Notes: generated by a model from the sequence alone, not told the origin. DNA of 64,000 bases from Tatumella ptyseos ATCC 33301 (GCF_000735525.1 NZ_JMPR01000013.1:1-64000), one strand, 5' to 3'. Shown: positions 18,241 through 27,868, counted from the first letter of the stretch. Made by a program: numbers and translations.

Positions 18241-19572
18241 ATGTCTGAATCTATCGATACTTCCGGCCTTAATTTGCAGTCGCACTGGATGCCGTTCAGT
18301 GCTAACCGTAACTTCCGGCGAGACCCTCGTTTTATTGTTTCCGCAAAAGACCGCTGGCTGACGGATGATAAAGGTCGTCAGTTATTCGATAGTCTGTCAG
18401 GGCTGTGGACCTGCGGCGCAGGCCATTGCCGGAGTGAAATCCAGGCTGCGGTCGCTAAGCAGCTGGGCTCTCTGGATTATGCACCGGCCTTTCAGTATGC
18501 CCATCCGTTTTCATTCCAATTGGCAGAAAAGATAGCGCAACGTATGCCGGGCGATCTCAACCATGTCTTTTTTACCGGTTCGGGGTCGGAGTCCGCCGAT
18601 ACGGCGGTCAAAATGGCCCGCGGCTACTGGCGTGCGAAGGGGTTACCGGCAAAAACCAAATTTATCGGCCGTGCCCGCGGGTACCACGGGGTCAATATTG
18701 CCGGGACCAGCCTGGGGGGCATTGGCGGTAACCGTAAAATGTTCGGACAGTTTATGGATGTGGATCATTTACCCCACACCTTGCAGACAGATCTGGCCTT
18801 TACTCCGGGACAAGCCACCACCGGCGGGGTGGAACTGGCCAATGAGATGCTGAAACTGATTGAGCTACACGATGCGTCTAACATTGCCGCGGTCATTGTC
18901 GAACCGCTTTCCGGCTCTGCGGGGGCGATTATCCCGCCACAGGGCTATCTGCAGCGGCTGAGAGAGATTTGTGACCAGCATAATATTCTGCTGATATTTG
19001 ATGAGGTGATCACCGGTTTCGGGCGTATGGGGCGCTGGACAGGGGCTGAGTATTTTGGTGTGACGCCGGATATCCTGAACTTCGCAAAACAGATCACTAA
19101 CGGTGCGATCCCGATGGGCGGTGTGGTTGCCCGTAGCGAAATCTATCAGACCTATATGTCCCAGCCCTTGCCGGAACATGCGGTTGAATTCGGTCATGGC
19201 TATACCTATTCAGGGCATCCTGTCGCCTGTGCCGCGGGGCTGGCCACCCTGGATCTGCTGGAAAAAGACGACCTGATCAGCCGCTCAGCAGAACTGGCAC
19301 CGGTATTTGAGAAAACACTGCACAGCCTGCGTGATTGCCCGAATGTCGTGGATATCCGTAACTGCGGGCTGGTGGGTGCCATTCAGCTGGCTCCCCGCGA
19401 CGGCGATGCCGCCATCCGGCCTTTTGATGCCGGTATGGCACTCTGGAAAGCCGGTTTCTATGTGCGTTTCGGCGGAGACACGCTGCAATTCGGACCGATG
19501 TTTACCACGCAGCCTGAGGAGCTGGATCGGCTGTTTGATGCGGTGGGTGAATCCTTACACGGAATTGACTAA
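18241..19572 (+). CDS. Omega-amino acid:pyruvate aminotransferase (class III)
   Basis: A 443-residue PLP enzyme that moves an omega-amino group, typically from beta-alanine, to pyruvate. Features are the class-III motif FDEVITGFGRMGRW with the pyridine-binding aspartate and FAKQITNGAIPMGG with the catalytic lysine. The GSGSESADTAVKMAR segment binds phosphate. Two ATGs lie six bases apart (18235 and 18241). The second has ATGGGG at a proper distance, giving the N-terminus MSESIDTSG. It is followed by a strong terminator and stands alone. Related enzymes act on GABA, taurine or putrescine, so the substrate remains open. Confidence 0.9.
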   Translation: MSESIDTSGLNLQSHWMPFSANRNFRRDPRFIVSAKDRWLTDDKGRQLFDSLSGLWTCGAGHCRSEIQAAVAKQLGSLDYAPAFQYAHPFSFQLAEKIAQRMPGDLNHVFFTGSGSESADTAVKMARGYWRAKGLPAKTKFIGRARGYHGVNIAGTSLGGIGGNRKMFGQFMDVDHLPHTLQTDLAFTPGQATTGGVELANEMLKLIELHDASNIAAVIVEPLSGSAGAIIPPQGYLQRLREICDQHNILLIFDEVITGFGRMGRWTGAEYFGVTPDILNFAKQITNGAIPMGGVVARSEIYQTYMSQPLPEHAVEFGHGYTYSGHPVACAAGLATLDLLEKDDLISRSAELAPVFEKTLHSLRDCPNVVDIRNCGLVGAIQLAPRDGDAAIRPFDAGMALWKAGFYVRFGGDTLQFGPMFTTQPEELDRLFDAVGESLHGID

Positions 19573-19602
19573 GTCCCGTCGGACACCACAAAAATTGTAT
19601 CG

Positions 19603-19626
19603 GCCGGGCTTATGCCCGGCTTTTTT
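19603..19626 (+). terminator. Strong intrinsic terminator after the aminotransferase gene
   Basis: The stem GCCGGGC / GCCCGGC with a TTAT loop is followed by six T residues, 31 bases after the stop codon. Confidence 0.88.
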
Positions 19627-20210
19627 GATCTCGCTGGCCGGGCAAAAAGGAACGGGCGTTCAGAGGTATCCGGCAACTGTGCGGCCTGCGGGGATGAGAA
19701 GTGTTGGCAGTTTCTGACGGATATCAATGCCTGCAGATCCTTCTTCCGGGATCCGGATAGGGTACCCTGACTGGCGGACAGCTCAGTAAAAACCCACTTT
19801 TCAGTATACCGTTTAAACTCTGCGCTGAAATTCCTTTTGATTTAAACATCTGTAATGTTCTGAGATGAGCATATGACCTTTCAGGTGGCTAAATTCAGTG
19901 TGCCGCTACAGCTGAGTTTTAGCCATTGTCTGGCAGAGATCCTCCGGCTTGCCATGGCCCACGTCGGGGCCGTCCCGGGTATCTGAAACACTTCTGCAGG
20001 CTTAAGCCCCCTCCGGGACGCAAGTTGTAATATAAAAGAAAAAGCAGGCCAAAGACGTTAAAATATCCGCAAAAAAATACCGCTCACCTTGAGCCTTTCG
20101 TGTTTACCGGGAGGGGATTTTTTCTTTATTTGCAGACTGAAAAAAATAGCTCTATGACACAGATATGGCCGGCAAAAAAACGGCCACTCCCTTATTTTTT
20201 CCTGATTATG
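19627..20210. other. Gene-free stretch before the hip module
   Basis: This gap of about 580 bases becomes increasingly AT-rich toward the hip genes. No coding sequence, RNA or mobile-element end can be supported. A 37-codon frame at 19873-19986 lacks a good ribosome site. The composition change toward 20000-20280 fits a boundary of acquired DNA, but there is no flanking repeat to prove it. Confidence 0.35.
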
Positions 20211-20287
20211 GTGTCATATATGACACTTTGATATATATATGACAATGATAATGTCAAATTCGACAAGGTAAGGTTCATATATGACAC
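20211..20287 (+). promoter_or_regulatory. Triple operator of the hip module
   Basis: Three related symmetric sites precede and overlap hipB. Site 1 is the perfect 16-bp palindrome GTGTCATATATGACAC at 20211-20226. Site 2 is TGACA-N7-TGTCA at 20240-20256. Site 3, GGTTCATATATGACAC at 20272-20287, matches site 1 at 14 of 16 bases and contains the hipB ATG. Cooperative self-repression by the HipB protein is the natural reading. The sequence differs from the TATCC-N8-GGATA operators of E. coli K-12 hipBA. Confidence 0.75.
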
Positions 20288-20511
20288 TTTTTCCTGAGCG
20301 TATTTTTTCCACTCTGAATGAGGAGGAGCTAAGTATTGAACTGAAAAAGCGCATGAAAGAGCTTCAGATCAATTATGAGGATATGTCGTTACAGATTGGC
20401 GTATCACTCTCTACCTTTAAGCGAATGATTAACCGGCCATACCAGGCAAAGTATAGCCAGGTGGTCGATCTTGTTCGTGAGCTTGGGGGGGCAATTTGCA
20501 TAGAAATGTAA
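20281..20511 (+). CDS. hipB: HipB-like helix-turn-helix antitoxin subunit
   Basis: A 76-residue XRE-type DNA-binding protein. The helix-turn-helix spans roughly residues 28-58 (MSLQIGVSLSTFKRMINRP). It heads a three-gene unit with a HipA N-domain protein and a HipA kinase-core protein. In the known E. coli O127 HipBST system HipB binds DNA and strengthens neutralisation by HipS. An AGGTAAGG site precedes the ATG, and the start codon lies inside a repeat of the operator. The frame overlaps the next gene. Function is assigned by similarity of layout, since the domain itself is generic. Confidence 0.8.
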   Translation: MTLFPERIFSTLNEEELSIELKKRMKELQINYEDMSLQIGVSLSTFKRMINRPYQAKYSQVVDLVRELGGAICIEM

Positions 20512-20810
20512 TGGTTTATCTGCACAGCACTCTGGCCGGCATGCTGACTCAGTCGGATAAAGGGTATACATTCAGCTATCAGCCTGATTATCAGGGCCGT
20601 GCAATATCGCTCAGTCTACCCCTGAATGGCGGGCCTTTTTTTTCTGAAGTCCTGCATCCCTTTTTTCAGGGACTCGCGCCCGAAGGATGGCTTAGAAAAC
20701 GGTATTCGGAGATTCAACACCTTGATGAAAAAGACCTGCTCGGAATGCTGATTGCGAACAATCAGGACTTGCTCGGAGCGATTACCCTGGAGCTAAATAA
20801 TGACGTATGA
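20496..20810 (+). CDS. hipS: HipS-like antitoxin (free-standing HipA N-subdomain)
   Basis: A 104-residue protein matching the N-subdomain-1 (Couple_hipA) of HipA, with RAISLSLPLNGGPFFSEVLHPFFQGLAPEGW. In HipBST systems this separate piece is the antitoxin that blocks the HipT kinase, in E. coli O127 through an inserted tryptophan reported at position 65. Here the corresponding Trp is residue 65 if translation starts at TTG 20496, which has GGGGGG five bases upstream. The alternative ATG at 20511 overlaps the hipB stop (TAATG) but lacks a close ribosome site. The end overlaps hipT by 11 bases. Confidence 0.82.
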   Translation: MHRNVMVYLHSTLAGMLTQSDKGYTFSYQPDYQGRAISLSLPLNGGPFFSEVLHPFFQGLAPEGWLRKRYSEIQHLDEKDLLGMLIANNQDLLGAITLELNNDV

Positions 20811-21828
20811 AAGGTGCCTGATAGGGCTTCATCCGTTGAAGCAGAAAGAAAAAGCCGCAGGGCGATGTGTGAAAGAATCACAAGCCTTATTCGGTAAAGA
20901 CAGTGATATATATCAGCTGCCATTTACCCGCAGTGATTTTGTCAGGACACAGCCCGCTAAGCAGAAGGGGATGAGTATCTCCGGCGTGCAGCCAAAACTA
21001 TCTTTACGGATGAGTGATCAGGGCCAGCTTGAGGTTACACCCACCAGCGGGGAATATATTCTTAAGCCCTCCCCTGAGCAATTCCCGGGGCTGGCAGAAA
21101 ATGAACATGCCATTATGTGCTGTATGAAGGAACTGGACTTTGATATTCCTGGTTTCGGGCTGATCCCATTCGCTGGAGAGGACGGGCAGGAGCGGGCTGA
21201 GCTGGCTTTTATTATCGAACGTTATGATCGCCATGGCAGCGTTAAAGTTCACCAGGAACAATTAGACGGTGCGATGTCCGTGAATGATAAATATGGCCTG
21301 AATGCCGTGGGGCAGCCAGCGATCAGCTATGAGCAGGCAGCACGCTTTCTGGTAACGAACGTGGATGGCTCACTGCAGTCGAAACGAGAAATTTTCAAAC
21401 GGGTTGTTTGTGCTTATATGCTCGGAAATAACGACTTTCATCTGCGAAATATTGGTATTATTCACCCTGCGAATGGGCCTCTGTTACTTGCGCCGGTTTA
21501 TGATTTTGTGAGTGTTGTGCCGTACCATGAATCGTTCGGTTCGACTCTGGCCCTCCCGCTACTGGCGCGTGAAGAATGCGACCAGTCATTAGCTGACGGC
21601 CTGGACTCGGGTATTGGTGAATATATCGGGTATGACTTCCTGGAGTTTGCCCGTGGCATAGGACTGAATGAAAATCTTGCTAAGAAAGAGCTCGATAAGC
21701 TTCTGCTTGCACAAGAAAAAATCTTCGGGATCATCAACGACAGTTATATGTCAGATGAACATAAAGAAAAGGTCACTCAATATATTAACAGGCGGATGAT
21801 GCTGCTTGATATGACAGATAAACCCTGA
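20800..21828 (+). CDS. hipT: HipT-like serine/threonine kinase toxin
   Basis: A 342-residue HipA-core kinase lacking N-subdomain-1. Visible elements are the Gly-rich-loop motif SIS at residues 59-61, the catalytic NNDFHLRN with D212, and the metal-binding PVYDF with D235. These positions are offset by two from those I recall for E. coli O127 HipT (S57/S59, D210, D233). That toxin phosphorylates tryptophanyl-tRNA synthetase and halts growth. The kinase residues all appear intact, so the toxin is probably functional. It is translated from an ATG overlapping the hipS stop. The true target in this organism is unknown. Confidence 0.85.
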   Translation: MTYERCLIGLHPLKQKEKAAGRCVKESQALFGKDSDIYQLPFTRSDFVRTQPAKQKGMSISGVQPKLSLRMSDQGQLEVTPTSGEYILKPSPEQFPGLAENEHAIMCCMKELDFDIPGFGLIPFAGEDGQERAELAFIIERYDRHGSVKVHQEQLDGAMSVNDKYGLNAVGQPAISYEQAARFLVTNVDGSLQSKREIFKRVVCAYMLGNNDFHLRNIGIIHPANGPLLLAPVYDFVSVVPYHESFGSTLALPLLAREECDQSLADGLDSGIGEYIGYDFLEFARGIGLNENLAKKELDKLLLAQEKIFGIINDSYMSDEHKEKVTQYINRRMMLLDMTDKP

Positions 21829-21930
21829 TAATCCATCCTGTTGTAAATATGACCCAGGCTTCTTATCTCCGGACTGTCGGACGACCAGTCAAAACCGTAT
21901 TTTCAGGGAGTTGATAACCGATTAAAAGTC

Positions 21931-21956
21931 CGGCTTCTGATTTCCTGCTGAAGCCG
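21931..21956 (+). repeat. Hairpin downstream of hipT
   Basis: CGGCTTC and GAAGCCG pair across a 12-base loop about 100 bases after the hipT stop, followed by CTCTT. It may serve as a weak terminator. The remaining gap to 22104 shows nothing else recognisable. Confidence 0.4.
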
Positions 21957-22104
21957 CTCTTCAGGCTATATTCGGAGGCAGTCCGGCGGCGATTTTACAG
22001 GAGAAAAGATAATCTCGTTGGGTACGTTTGAACTCAGTCATTATCACGTTTTCCGTAATAGGGTCAGAAAGTGTTAACGCTATTCAGGGCGGGTCAATAT
22101 CAAT

Positions 22105-22127
22105 AAAAAAGCCCGTCGGTGACGGGC
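22105..22127 (-). terminator. Intrinsic terminator of gor
   Basis: On the minus strand GCCCGTC-ACC-GACGGGC is followed by six T residues, about 45 bases after the gor stop codon. Confidence 0.88.
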
Positions 22128-22172
22128 TTAATGCAGACATTAGCACCCGGCTGACCCGGATGCGGGCTGTGA

Positions 22173-23525
22173 TCAGCGCATTGTCACAAATTCTTCTGCC
22201 CCGGTCGGGTGAATAGCGACGGTGTTATCAAAGTCTTTCTTGGTCGCGCCCATTTTCAGTGCGACCGCAAAGCCCTGCAACATTTCGTCCATACCAAAAC
22301 CGATGCCATGAATACCGACGATTTTTTCTTCCGGACCGGCACACACCAGCTTCATACGGCAGGGCTGGCGATGCTGTGTTACCGCGGTATACATGGCGGT
22401 GAAGGAGGAGGTATATACCTTCACGGCGTCGTCACCATACTGTTCACGGGCCTGAGGTTCGGATAAACCTACGGTGCCGATAGGCGGGTGACTGAAGACC
22501 ACCGTCGGAATATTGCTGTAGTCCAGATGCTCGTCCGGTTTGTTGTTAAACAGACGTTCGGACAGACGACGACCCGCAGCGACTGCGACCGGTGTGAGTT
22601 CAACCGCTCCGGTATTATCGCCGACGGCATAGATGCCAGGCACGGAGGTGTTCTGGAATTTATCCACCACAATGTGCCCTTTATCGTTCAGTTCGACGCC
22701 GGTGACCGCCAGGTTCAGGTTATCCGTCGCCGGTTGACGGCCAATGGCCCAGACCAGGCAATCGACGGTGTAGCTGTCGCCGTTTTCCAGTGTCAGTGTC
22801 AGGCTGCCATCTGCATTTTTATCGACTTTCTGCGGCGTCGCATGGGTATGCAGGAGTGGCCCTTCGGCATTCATCACTTCGACCAGGGTTTCCGATAATA
22901 ACGGATCAAACTGACGTAACGGTGACTGCTTACGAACAAACAGATGGGTCTCTGCCCCCAGGCCGTTGACCACGCCGGCAATCTCGACGGCAATATATCC
23001 GGCCCCGACCACGGCGACACGTTTTGGCAGTTCCTGCAGGTCAAAGAACCCGTCAGAATCAATACCATACTCAGCCCCCGGGATGTCCGGGTGGCTCGGA
23101 CGTCCGCCGGTCGCAATCAGAATATGATCAGCGGTGATTTGCTCACCGTTAACTTCAACGGTATGGGCATCAATAAAGCGTGCAAACCCTTTGATAACGT
23201 CGACTTTATTTTTACCCAGAACATTGTCATAGGAATTGTGGATACGATCGATATAGGCCGTACGGCTTTTCACCAGCGTTGCCCAGTCGAAATGGTTTAC
23301 GGTGGTATCGAAACCATAATCCGGACCATACAGCTTAATGGCTTCGGCGATCTGTGCAGCGTGCCACATGACCTTCTTAGGTACACAGCCGACGTTCACA
23401 CAGGTGCCACCCAGCTCTTTTGCTTCAATCAGGGCACATTTCCTGCCATACATCGCTGCACGGTTAATGGATGCAATACCGCCACTGCCGCCGCCAATAG
23501 CAAGATAGTCATAATGTTTAGTCAT
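22173..23525 (-). CDS. gor: Glutathione reductase
   Basis: Reduces glutathione disulfide with NADPH in the cytoplasm and maintains thiol balance. The 450-residue length equals that of E. coli Gor. The FAD loop [14 protein letters not shown], the redox motif [13 protein letters not shown] with C42 and C47, the NADPH loop [13 protein letters not shown] and the C-terminal HPTGAEEF with the catalytic histidine are all present. It is transcribed as a single gene next to rlmJ and prlC, the same neighbourhood as in E. coli. Confidence 0.97.
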   Translation of the reverse strand: MTKHYDYLAIGGGSGGIASINRAAMYGRKCALIEAKELGGTCVNVGCVPKKVMWHAAQIAEAIKLYGPDYGFDTTVNHFDWATLVKSRTAYIDRIHNSYDNVLGKNKVDVIKGFARFIDAHTVEVNGEQITADHILIATGGRPSHPDIPGAEYGIDSDGFFDLQELPKRVAVVGAGYIAVEIAGVVNGLGAETHLFVRKQSPLRQFDPLLSETLVEVMNAEGPLLHTHATPQKVDKNADGSLTLTLENGDSYTVDCLVWAIGRQPATDNLNLAVTGVELNDKGHIVVDKFQNTSVPGIYAVGDNTGAVELTPVAVAAGRRLSERLFNNKPDEHLDYSNIPTVVFSHPPIGTVGLSEPQAREQYGDDAVKVYTSSFTAMYTAVTQHRQPCRMKLVCAGPEEKIVGIHGIGFGMDEMLQGFAVALKMGATKKDFDNTVAIHPTGAEEFVTMR

Positions 23526-23721
23526 TGAAAATGTCCGTCCGTTTCGGGTTGAGCAGAATGTTGTGCCTGGCTCAGGCCATCACCGGATAGCCGCAGGCAG
23601 TGTCTGCTGTACTGTATTTCATGCCGACCAGTGTAACGCGACTCCGGCAAATGCCGCAAAGTTTGCACCTATGGTTGTGATAGGATGCCCACTGGTCTGA
23701 CTCAACTACTGGAAGCATAGC

Positions 23722-24630
23722 ATGTACCTGACTTTTCTGGGCACCTGCGCAGGGGTTCCCAGCCTGCAACGTAATGTCACCGCCATCGCGCTGTCGCTGC
23801 CGCCGGGAGGTGACTGGCTGTTTGACTGCGGTGAAGCGACCCAGCACCAGTATATGCGCAGTGCGTTAAAGCCCGGCAAACTGGAAAAAATCTTTATCAC
23901 GCATCTGCATGGGGATCATATCTTCGGATTGCCGGGCCTGCTGACCAGCCGGTCGATGGCCAGTATCAGCCAGCCGCTGACGATTTACGGCCCGCCCGGG
24001 ATCAAAGCCTTCGTGGACAATGCACTGTCACTCAGCAGTTCCTGGGTGAGTTTCCCGATGGAAATCATAGAGATTGAAGCCGGCGTGGTGCTGGATGACG
24101 GTGAATATCGCGTCACTGCGTACCCGATGAACCATGTCGTACCCTGTCTGGGTTACCGTATTGAACAACACGATAAACCCGGCACACTGGATGCAGCCCG
24201 GCTGAAGGCCGACGGGATCCCTTCCGGTCCGTGGTTTCAGTTACTGAAACAGGGAAAAACCGTGACACTGGACGACGGACGTCAGATTGACGGCACCGCG
24301 TATCTGGGCCCTGCCGTGAAAGGAAAATCGGTCGCTATTTTCGGGGATACGGCACCGGCAGAAGCCAGTCTGAGCCTGGCGCGAGGGGTGGATGTGATGG
24401 TGCATGAAACCACGCTGGAAGCGGCTATGGCAGAGAAAGCCAACAGTCGGGGCCATTCAACCACGATACAGGCCGCACAGATAGCCCGCGATGCCGGGGC
24501 CGGTCGGCTGATTGCGACACACTTCAGCTCACGGTACGGGGCACAGGATATGCCCCGGTTACTGGCAGAGTGCCAGTCAGTGTTTACAGCCACCGGACTG
24601 GCACAGGATTTTGCCGTGGTCGAAATCTGA
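23722..24630 (+). CDS. rbn: Ribonuclease BN / RNase Z (ElaC-type)
   Basis: A 302-residue metallo-beta-lactamase-fold nuclease that processes tRNA 3' ends. The zinc motif HLHGDH is at residues 61-66. Further ligands are expected in [20 protein letters not shown] and the late HFSSRYG. The ATG at 23722 gives the family's usual start, [19 protein letters not shown]. The stop lies four bases from the end of the convergent rlmJ gene. In E. coli this gene is in another part of the chromosome, so its place between gor and rlmJ marks a rearrangement in this lineage. Confidence 0.93.
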   Translation: MYLTFLGTCAGVPSLQRNVTAIALSLPPGGDWLFDCGEATQHQYMRSALKPGKLEKIFITHLHGDHIFGLPGLLTSRSMASISQPLTIYGPPGIKAFVDNALSLSSSWVSFPMEIIEIEAGVVLDDGEYRVTAYPMNHVVPCLGYRIEQHDKPGTLDAARLKADGIPSGPWFQLLKQGKTVTLDDGRQIDGTAYLGPAVKGKSVAIFGDTAPAEASLSLARGVDVMVHETTLEAAMAEKANSRGHSTTIQAAQIARDAGAGRLIATHFSSRYGAQDMPRLLAECQSVFTATGLAQDFAVVEI

Positions 24631-24634
24631 GAAA

Positions 24635-25477
24635 TTACTCCGGGACCACCCAGTTCACCAGGGTGTGTCCGGTGCCGGCAGGCGAAAGTTGTTTGTGCAG
24701 CCACGGCAGCACCGCTTCCATTTCTGCCGCCAGCTTCCACGGGGGATTAATAACAATCATACCGGAGGCAGTCATACCGCGCTGGTCGCTGTCCGGACGT
24801 ACCGCCAGTTCAATCTGCAGGATGCGCTTAATCCCGGTCGCCTGTAATTCGCTCAGCATACGTTTAATCTGCTGACGCAGAACGACCGGATACCAGAGAG
24901 CAAATACCCCGGTGGCAAAACGTTTGTAGCCTTCACGGATCCCGTCAACTACGGCCTGGTAATCGCTCTTCATCTCGTAGGGAGGGTCAATCAGGATCAG
25001 GCCCCGGCGCGCCGCCGGCGGCAGTTTTGCTTTCAGTTGCTGGTAACCATCGCCACGGGCAACGCGTGCGCGGTCATCTTTCAGAAATTCATTACGTAAT
25101 AACGGATAATCTGTCGGATGCAGTTCGGTCAGTTCGATAGTGTCCTGCGCTCGTAACAGATGACGGGCAATCAGCGGGGAGCCAGGGTAATACTTCAGAC
25201 GACCGGATGGATTCAGTGCACTGACCGCAGAAAGATACGGTTGCAGTTGCTCCGGGGCTTCCGGGTTTTGCCAGAGACGACCAATGCCTTCCATATACTC
25301 CCCGGTACGCTCCGCATGCTCACTGTTCAGTAAGTAGCGCCCGGCACCGGCGTGAGTATCCAGATAGAGAAACGGTTTCTCTTTTTCACTGAGTGACTGG
25401 ATGATCAGGCTCTGAACGGTATGTTTTAACACATCCGCATGATTACCTGCGTGGAAACTATGACGATAGCTCAGCAT
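24635..25477 (-). CDS. rlmJ: 23S rRNA (adenine2030-N6)-methyltransferase
   Basis: A 280-residue SAM-dependent methyltransferase that modifies A2030 of 23S rRNA. Recognised by its N-terminus MLSYRHSFHAGNHADVLKH, typical of RlmJ, and the catalytic motif DPPYE in LILIDPPYEMKSDY. It diverges from prlC, as in E. coli. Nothing unusual is seen. Confidence 0.96.
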   Translation of the reverse strand: MLSYRHSFHAGNHADVLKHTVQSLIIQSLSEKEKPFLYLDTHAGAGRYLLNSEHAERTGEYMEGIGRLWQNPEAPEQLQPYLSAVSALNPSGRLKYYPGSPLIARHLLRAQDTIELTELHPTDYPLLRNEFLKDDRARVARGDGYQQLKAKLPPAARRGLILIDPPYEMKSDYQAVVDGIREGYKRFATGVFALWYPVVLRQQIKRMLSELQATGIKRILQIELAVRPDSDQRGMTASGMIVINPPWKLAAEMEAVLPWLHKQLSPAGTGHTLVNWVVPE

Positions 25478-25740
25478 GTCGTTAACCTTCTGATAAAAAC
25501 TGTATTCTGTGAGGTGTAAACCCGGCTATCGTCACACCCTCACGGCAAAGACAAAGCAGGGTCTGCCAGGCAGTGCTCCTCTGTCGCGGGCGCAGAGTAT
25601 AGCAGTATTGCCGGTAGCGCAGTAGCAACGCTCATGATTTATCCGTCCGGTTCAGCGAACCCGCGGGGAAGACGGGGATGTTTTACAAGGCGCTGAGAAG
25701 CGTTGCGTTTCGCATCCCCGTGGCCTGCTGATGGCGGATC

Positions 25741-25769
25741 ATTGATTTTCTGTGTGCCAGCCCCCATGC
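25741..25769 (+). promoter_or_regulatory. Candidate heat-shock (sigma-32) promoter for prlC
   Basis: ATTGAT, 15 bases, then CCCCATGC. This resembles the sigma-32 pattern CTTGAA-N13-17-CCCCATNT, 50 bases before the prlC start. The prlC (opdA) operon is reported to be heat-shock regulated in Salmonella, which supports the reading. The upstream part of the gap (25478-25740) shows no gene. Confidence 0.5.
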
Positions 25770-25819
25770 TTCTTTTATTGCGCAAGCAAAGCGCCCTCTA
25801 ACACCAACAGGATTGTGCT

Positions 25820-27862
25820 ATGACTAACCCATTACTGACACCGTTCATACTGCCGCCGTTTTCGTTGATTAAACCGGAACATGTGGTTCCTGCCGTCACC
25901 GAAGCGCTAAAAGACTGCCGTAGTGCGGTTGAAAAAGTCGTTGCTCAGGAAGGCCCTTATACCTGGGAAACATTGTGTGAACCGCTGGCAGAGAGTGATG
26001 ACCGTCTGGGGCGTCTGTTTTCTCCGGTCAGCCATCTGAATTCGGTGCAGAACAGTCCTGAGTTACGTGAAGCTTACGAGCAGGTATTACCTCTGCTCTC
26101 TGAATACGGTACCTGGCTTGGACAGCATGAAGGGTTATATCAGGCCTATGTCAGCCTGAAAGAGAGTGAGAACTACGCGACCCTGACCCTGGAACAGAAA
26201 AAAGTAGTCGATAACGCCCTGCGTGAATTTGAGTTATCCGGCATCGGTCTGCCGAAGGATAAACAGCAACGTTACGGTGAAATCGCTGCCCGTTTATCTG
26301 AAATCGGCGCGGCTTACAGTAACAATGTGCTGGATGCCACCATGGGGTGGAGCAAGCTTATCACCGACGAAGCCGAGCTGGCCGGGATGCCGGAGAGTGC
26401 GCTGGCCGCAGCGAAAGCCCGTGCGGAAGCGAAAGAGCAGCAGGGCTGGTTACTGACGCTGGATATCCCGAGCTACCTGCCGGTGATGACCTACTGCGAG
26501 AACCAGGCGCTGCGTGAAGAGATGTATCGCGCTTACGGCACCCGGGCCTCCGACCAGGGGCCGAATGCCGGTAAATGGGATAATGGCCCGCTGATTGAAG
26601 AAGAGCTGGCATTACGTCATGAATTTGCACAACTATTAGGTTTCGGGTCATTTGCGGAAAAATCGCTGGCGACCAAAATGGCGCAGTCCCCGCAACAGGT
26701 GCTGGATTTCCTGAGTGATCTGGCGAAGCGCGCCCGGCCACAGGGTGAGAAAGAGCTGGCACAGTTGCGTGAGTTTGCCAAAACCCATTACGGTGTCGAT
26801 ACCCTGGAACCGTGGGATATCACCTGGTATGCAGAGAAACAGAAACAGCATCTCTACACCATCAGTGATGAGCAACTGCGCCCTTACTTCCCTGAAGACA
26901 AAGCCGTCAGTGGTCTTTTTGAAGTCGTAAAACGTATTTACGGCATTACGGCGAAAGAGCGTACGGATGTGGATGTCTGGCATCCGGATGTCCGTTTCTT
27001 TGAACTGTATGATGAGAGCGGTGAGCTGCGTGGCAGTTTTTACCTCGACCTGTATGCCCGGGAAAATAAACGTGGCGGCGCCTGGATGGATGATTGCGCA
27101 GGGCGCCGTCGCCGTGCCGATGGTTCAGTGCAAAAACCGGTCGCGTACCTGACCTGCAACTTTAACCGTCCTCTGAAAGGTCAGCCGGCGCTGTTCACCC
27201 ATGATGAGGTGATCACTTTATTCCATGAATTCGGTCATGGTCTGCACCACATGCTGACAGAAGTGGATACCGCAGGCGTTTCCGGCATCAGTGGCGTACC
27301 GTGGGATGCCGTCGAGCTGCCAAGCCAGTTTATGGAAAACTGGTGCTGGGAGCCGGATGCACTGGCCTTTATCTCCGGCCATTATGAAACCGGTGAGCCA
27401 TTACCTCAGGATCTGCTGGAAAAAATGCTGGCAGCGAAAAACTACAATGCGGCCATGTTTATTCTGCGTCAGCTGGAATTCGGACTGTTTGACTTCCGTC
27501 TGCACGCCGGTTATGACCCGGCGAAAGGCGCCCGGGTACTGGAAACCCTGCAGGAAGTGAAGAAAGAGGTCGCGGTCGTACCTTCCCCGTCCTGGGGACG
27601 TTTCCCGCATGCTTTCAGCCATATCTTTGCCGGCGGATATGCTGCAGGCTATTACAGCTATCTGTGGGCAGATGTGCTGGCTGCCGATGCTTACTCGCGC
27701 TTTGAGGAAGAGGGGATTTTCAACCGGGAAACCGGGCAGTCATTCCTCGATAACATCCTCAGTCGCGGAGGATCTGAAGAGCCGATGGTGTTATTCACCC
27801 GTTTCCGCGGACGTGAGCCGGAGCTGGATGCGATGCTTGAGCATTACGGGATCCGGGGATAA
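25820..27862 (+). CDS. prlC: Oligopeptidase A
   Basis: A 680-residue cytoplasmic zinc metallopeptidase of family M3 that degrades short peptides, including cleaved signal peptides. The HEFGH motif starts at H469, the same position as in E. coli. The third zinc ligand is expected in ENWCWEPDAL. The N-terminus MTNPLLTPFILPPFS is typical. rsmJ follows after six bases, so the two form an operon, probably with the heat-shock promoter at 25741. Confidence 0.97.
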   Translation: MTNPLLTPFILPPFSLIKPEHVVPAVTEALKDCRSAVEKVVAQEGPYTWETLCEPLAESDDRLGRLFSPVSHLNSVQNSPELREAYEQVLPLLSEYGTWLGQHEGLYQAYVSLKESENYATLTLEQKKVVDNALREFELSGIGLPKDKQQRYGEIAARLSEIGAAYSNNVLDATMGWSKLITDEAELAGMPESALAAAKARAEAKEQQGWLLTLDIPSYLPVMTYCENQALREEMYRAYGTRASDQGPNAGKWDNGPLIEEELALRHEFAQLLGFGSFAEKSLATKMAQSPQQVLDFLSDLAKRARPQGEKELAQLREFAKTHYGVDTLEPWDITWYAEKQKQHLYTISDEQLRPYFPEDKAVSGLFEVVKRIYGITAKERTDVDVWHPDVRFFELYDESGELRGSFYLDLYARENKRGGAWMDDCAGRRRRADGSVQKPVAYLTCNFNRPLKGQPALFTHDEVITLFHEFGHGLHHMLTEVDTAGVSGISGVPWDAVELPSQFMENWCWEPDALAFISGHYETGEPLPQDLLEKMLAAKNYNAAMFILRQLEFGLFDFRLHAGYDPAKGARVLETLQEVKKEVAVVPSPSWGRFPHAFSHIFAGGYAAGYYSYLWADVLAADAYSRFEEEGIFNRETGQSFLDNILSRGGSEEPMVLFTRFRGREPELDAMLEHYGIRG

Positions 27863-27868
27863 TTCCGG

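Noticed and set aside
19873-19986. 37-codon frame upstream of the hip module
   Set aside because: No convincing ribosome site, no hydrophobic or other pattern, and no family likeness.
20496-21828. A hipA gene broken into two by a frameshift
   Set aside because: The N-part has its own start, stop and length, the second gene begins with an overlapping ATG, and the SIS motif, D212 and D235 fit free-standing HipT. This is the HipBST layout rather than a damaged hipA.
22944-23528. Long open frame antisense to gor
   Set aside because: It runs entirely opposite a secure glutathione reductase gene and shows no protein-family features.
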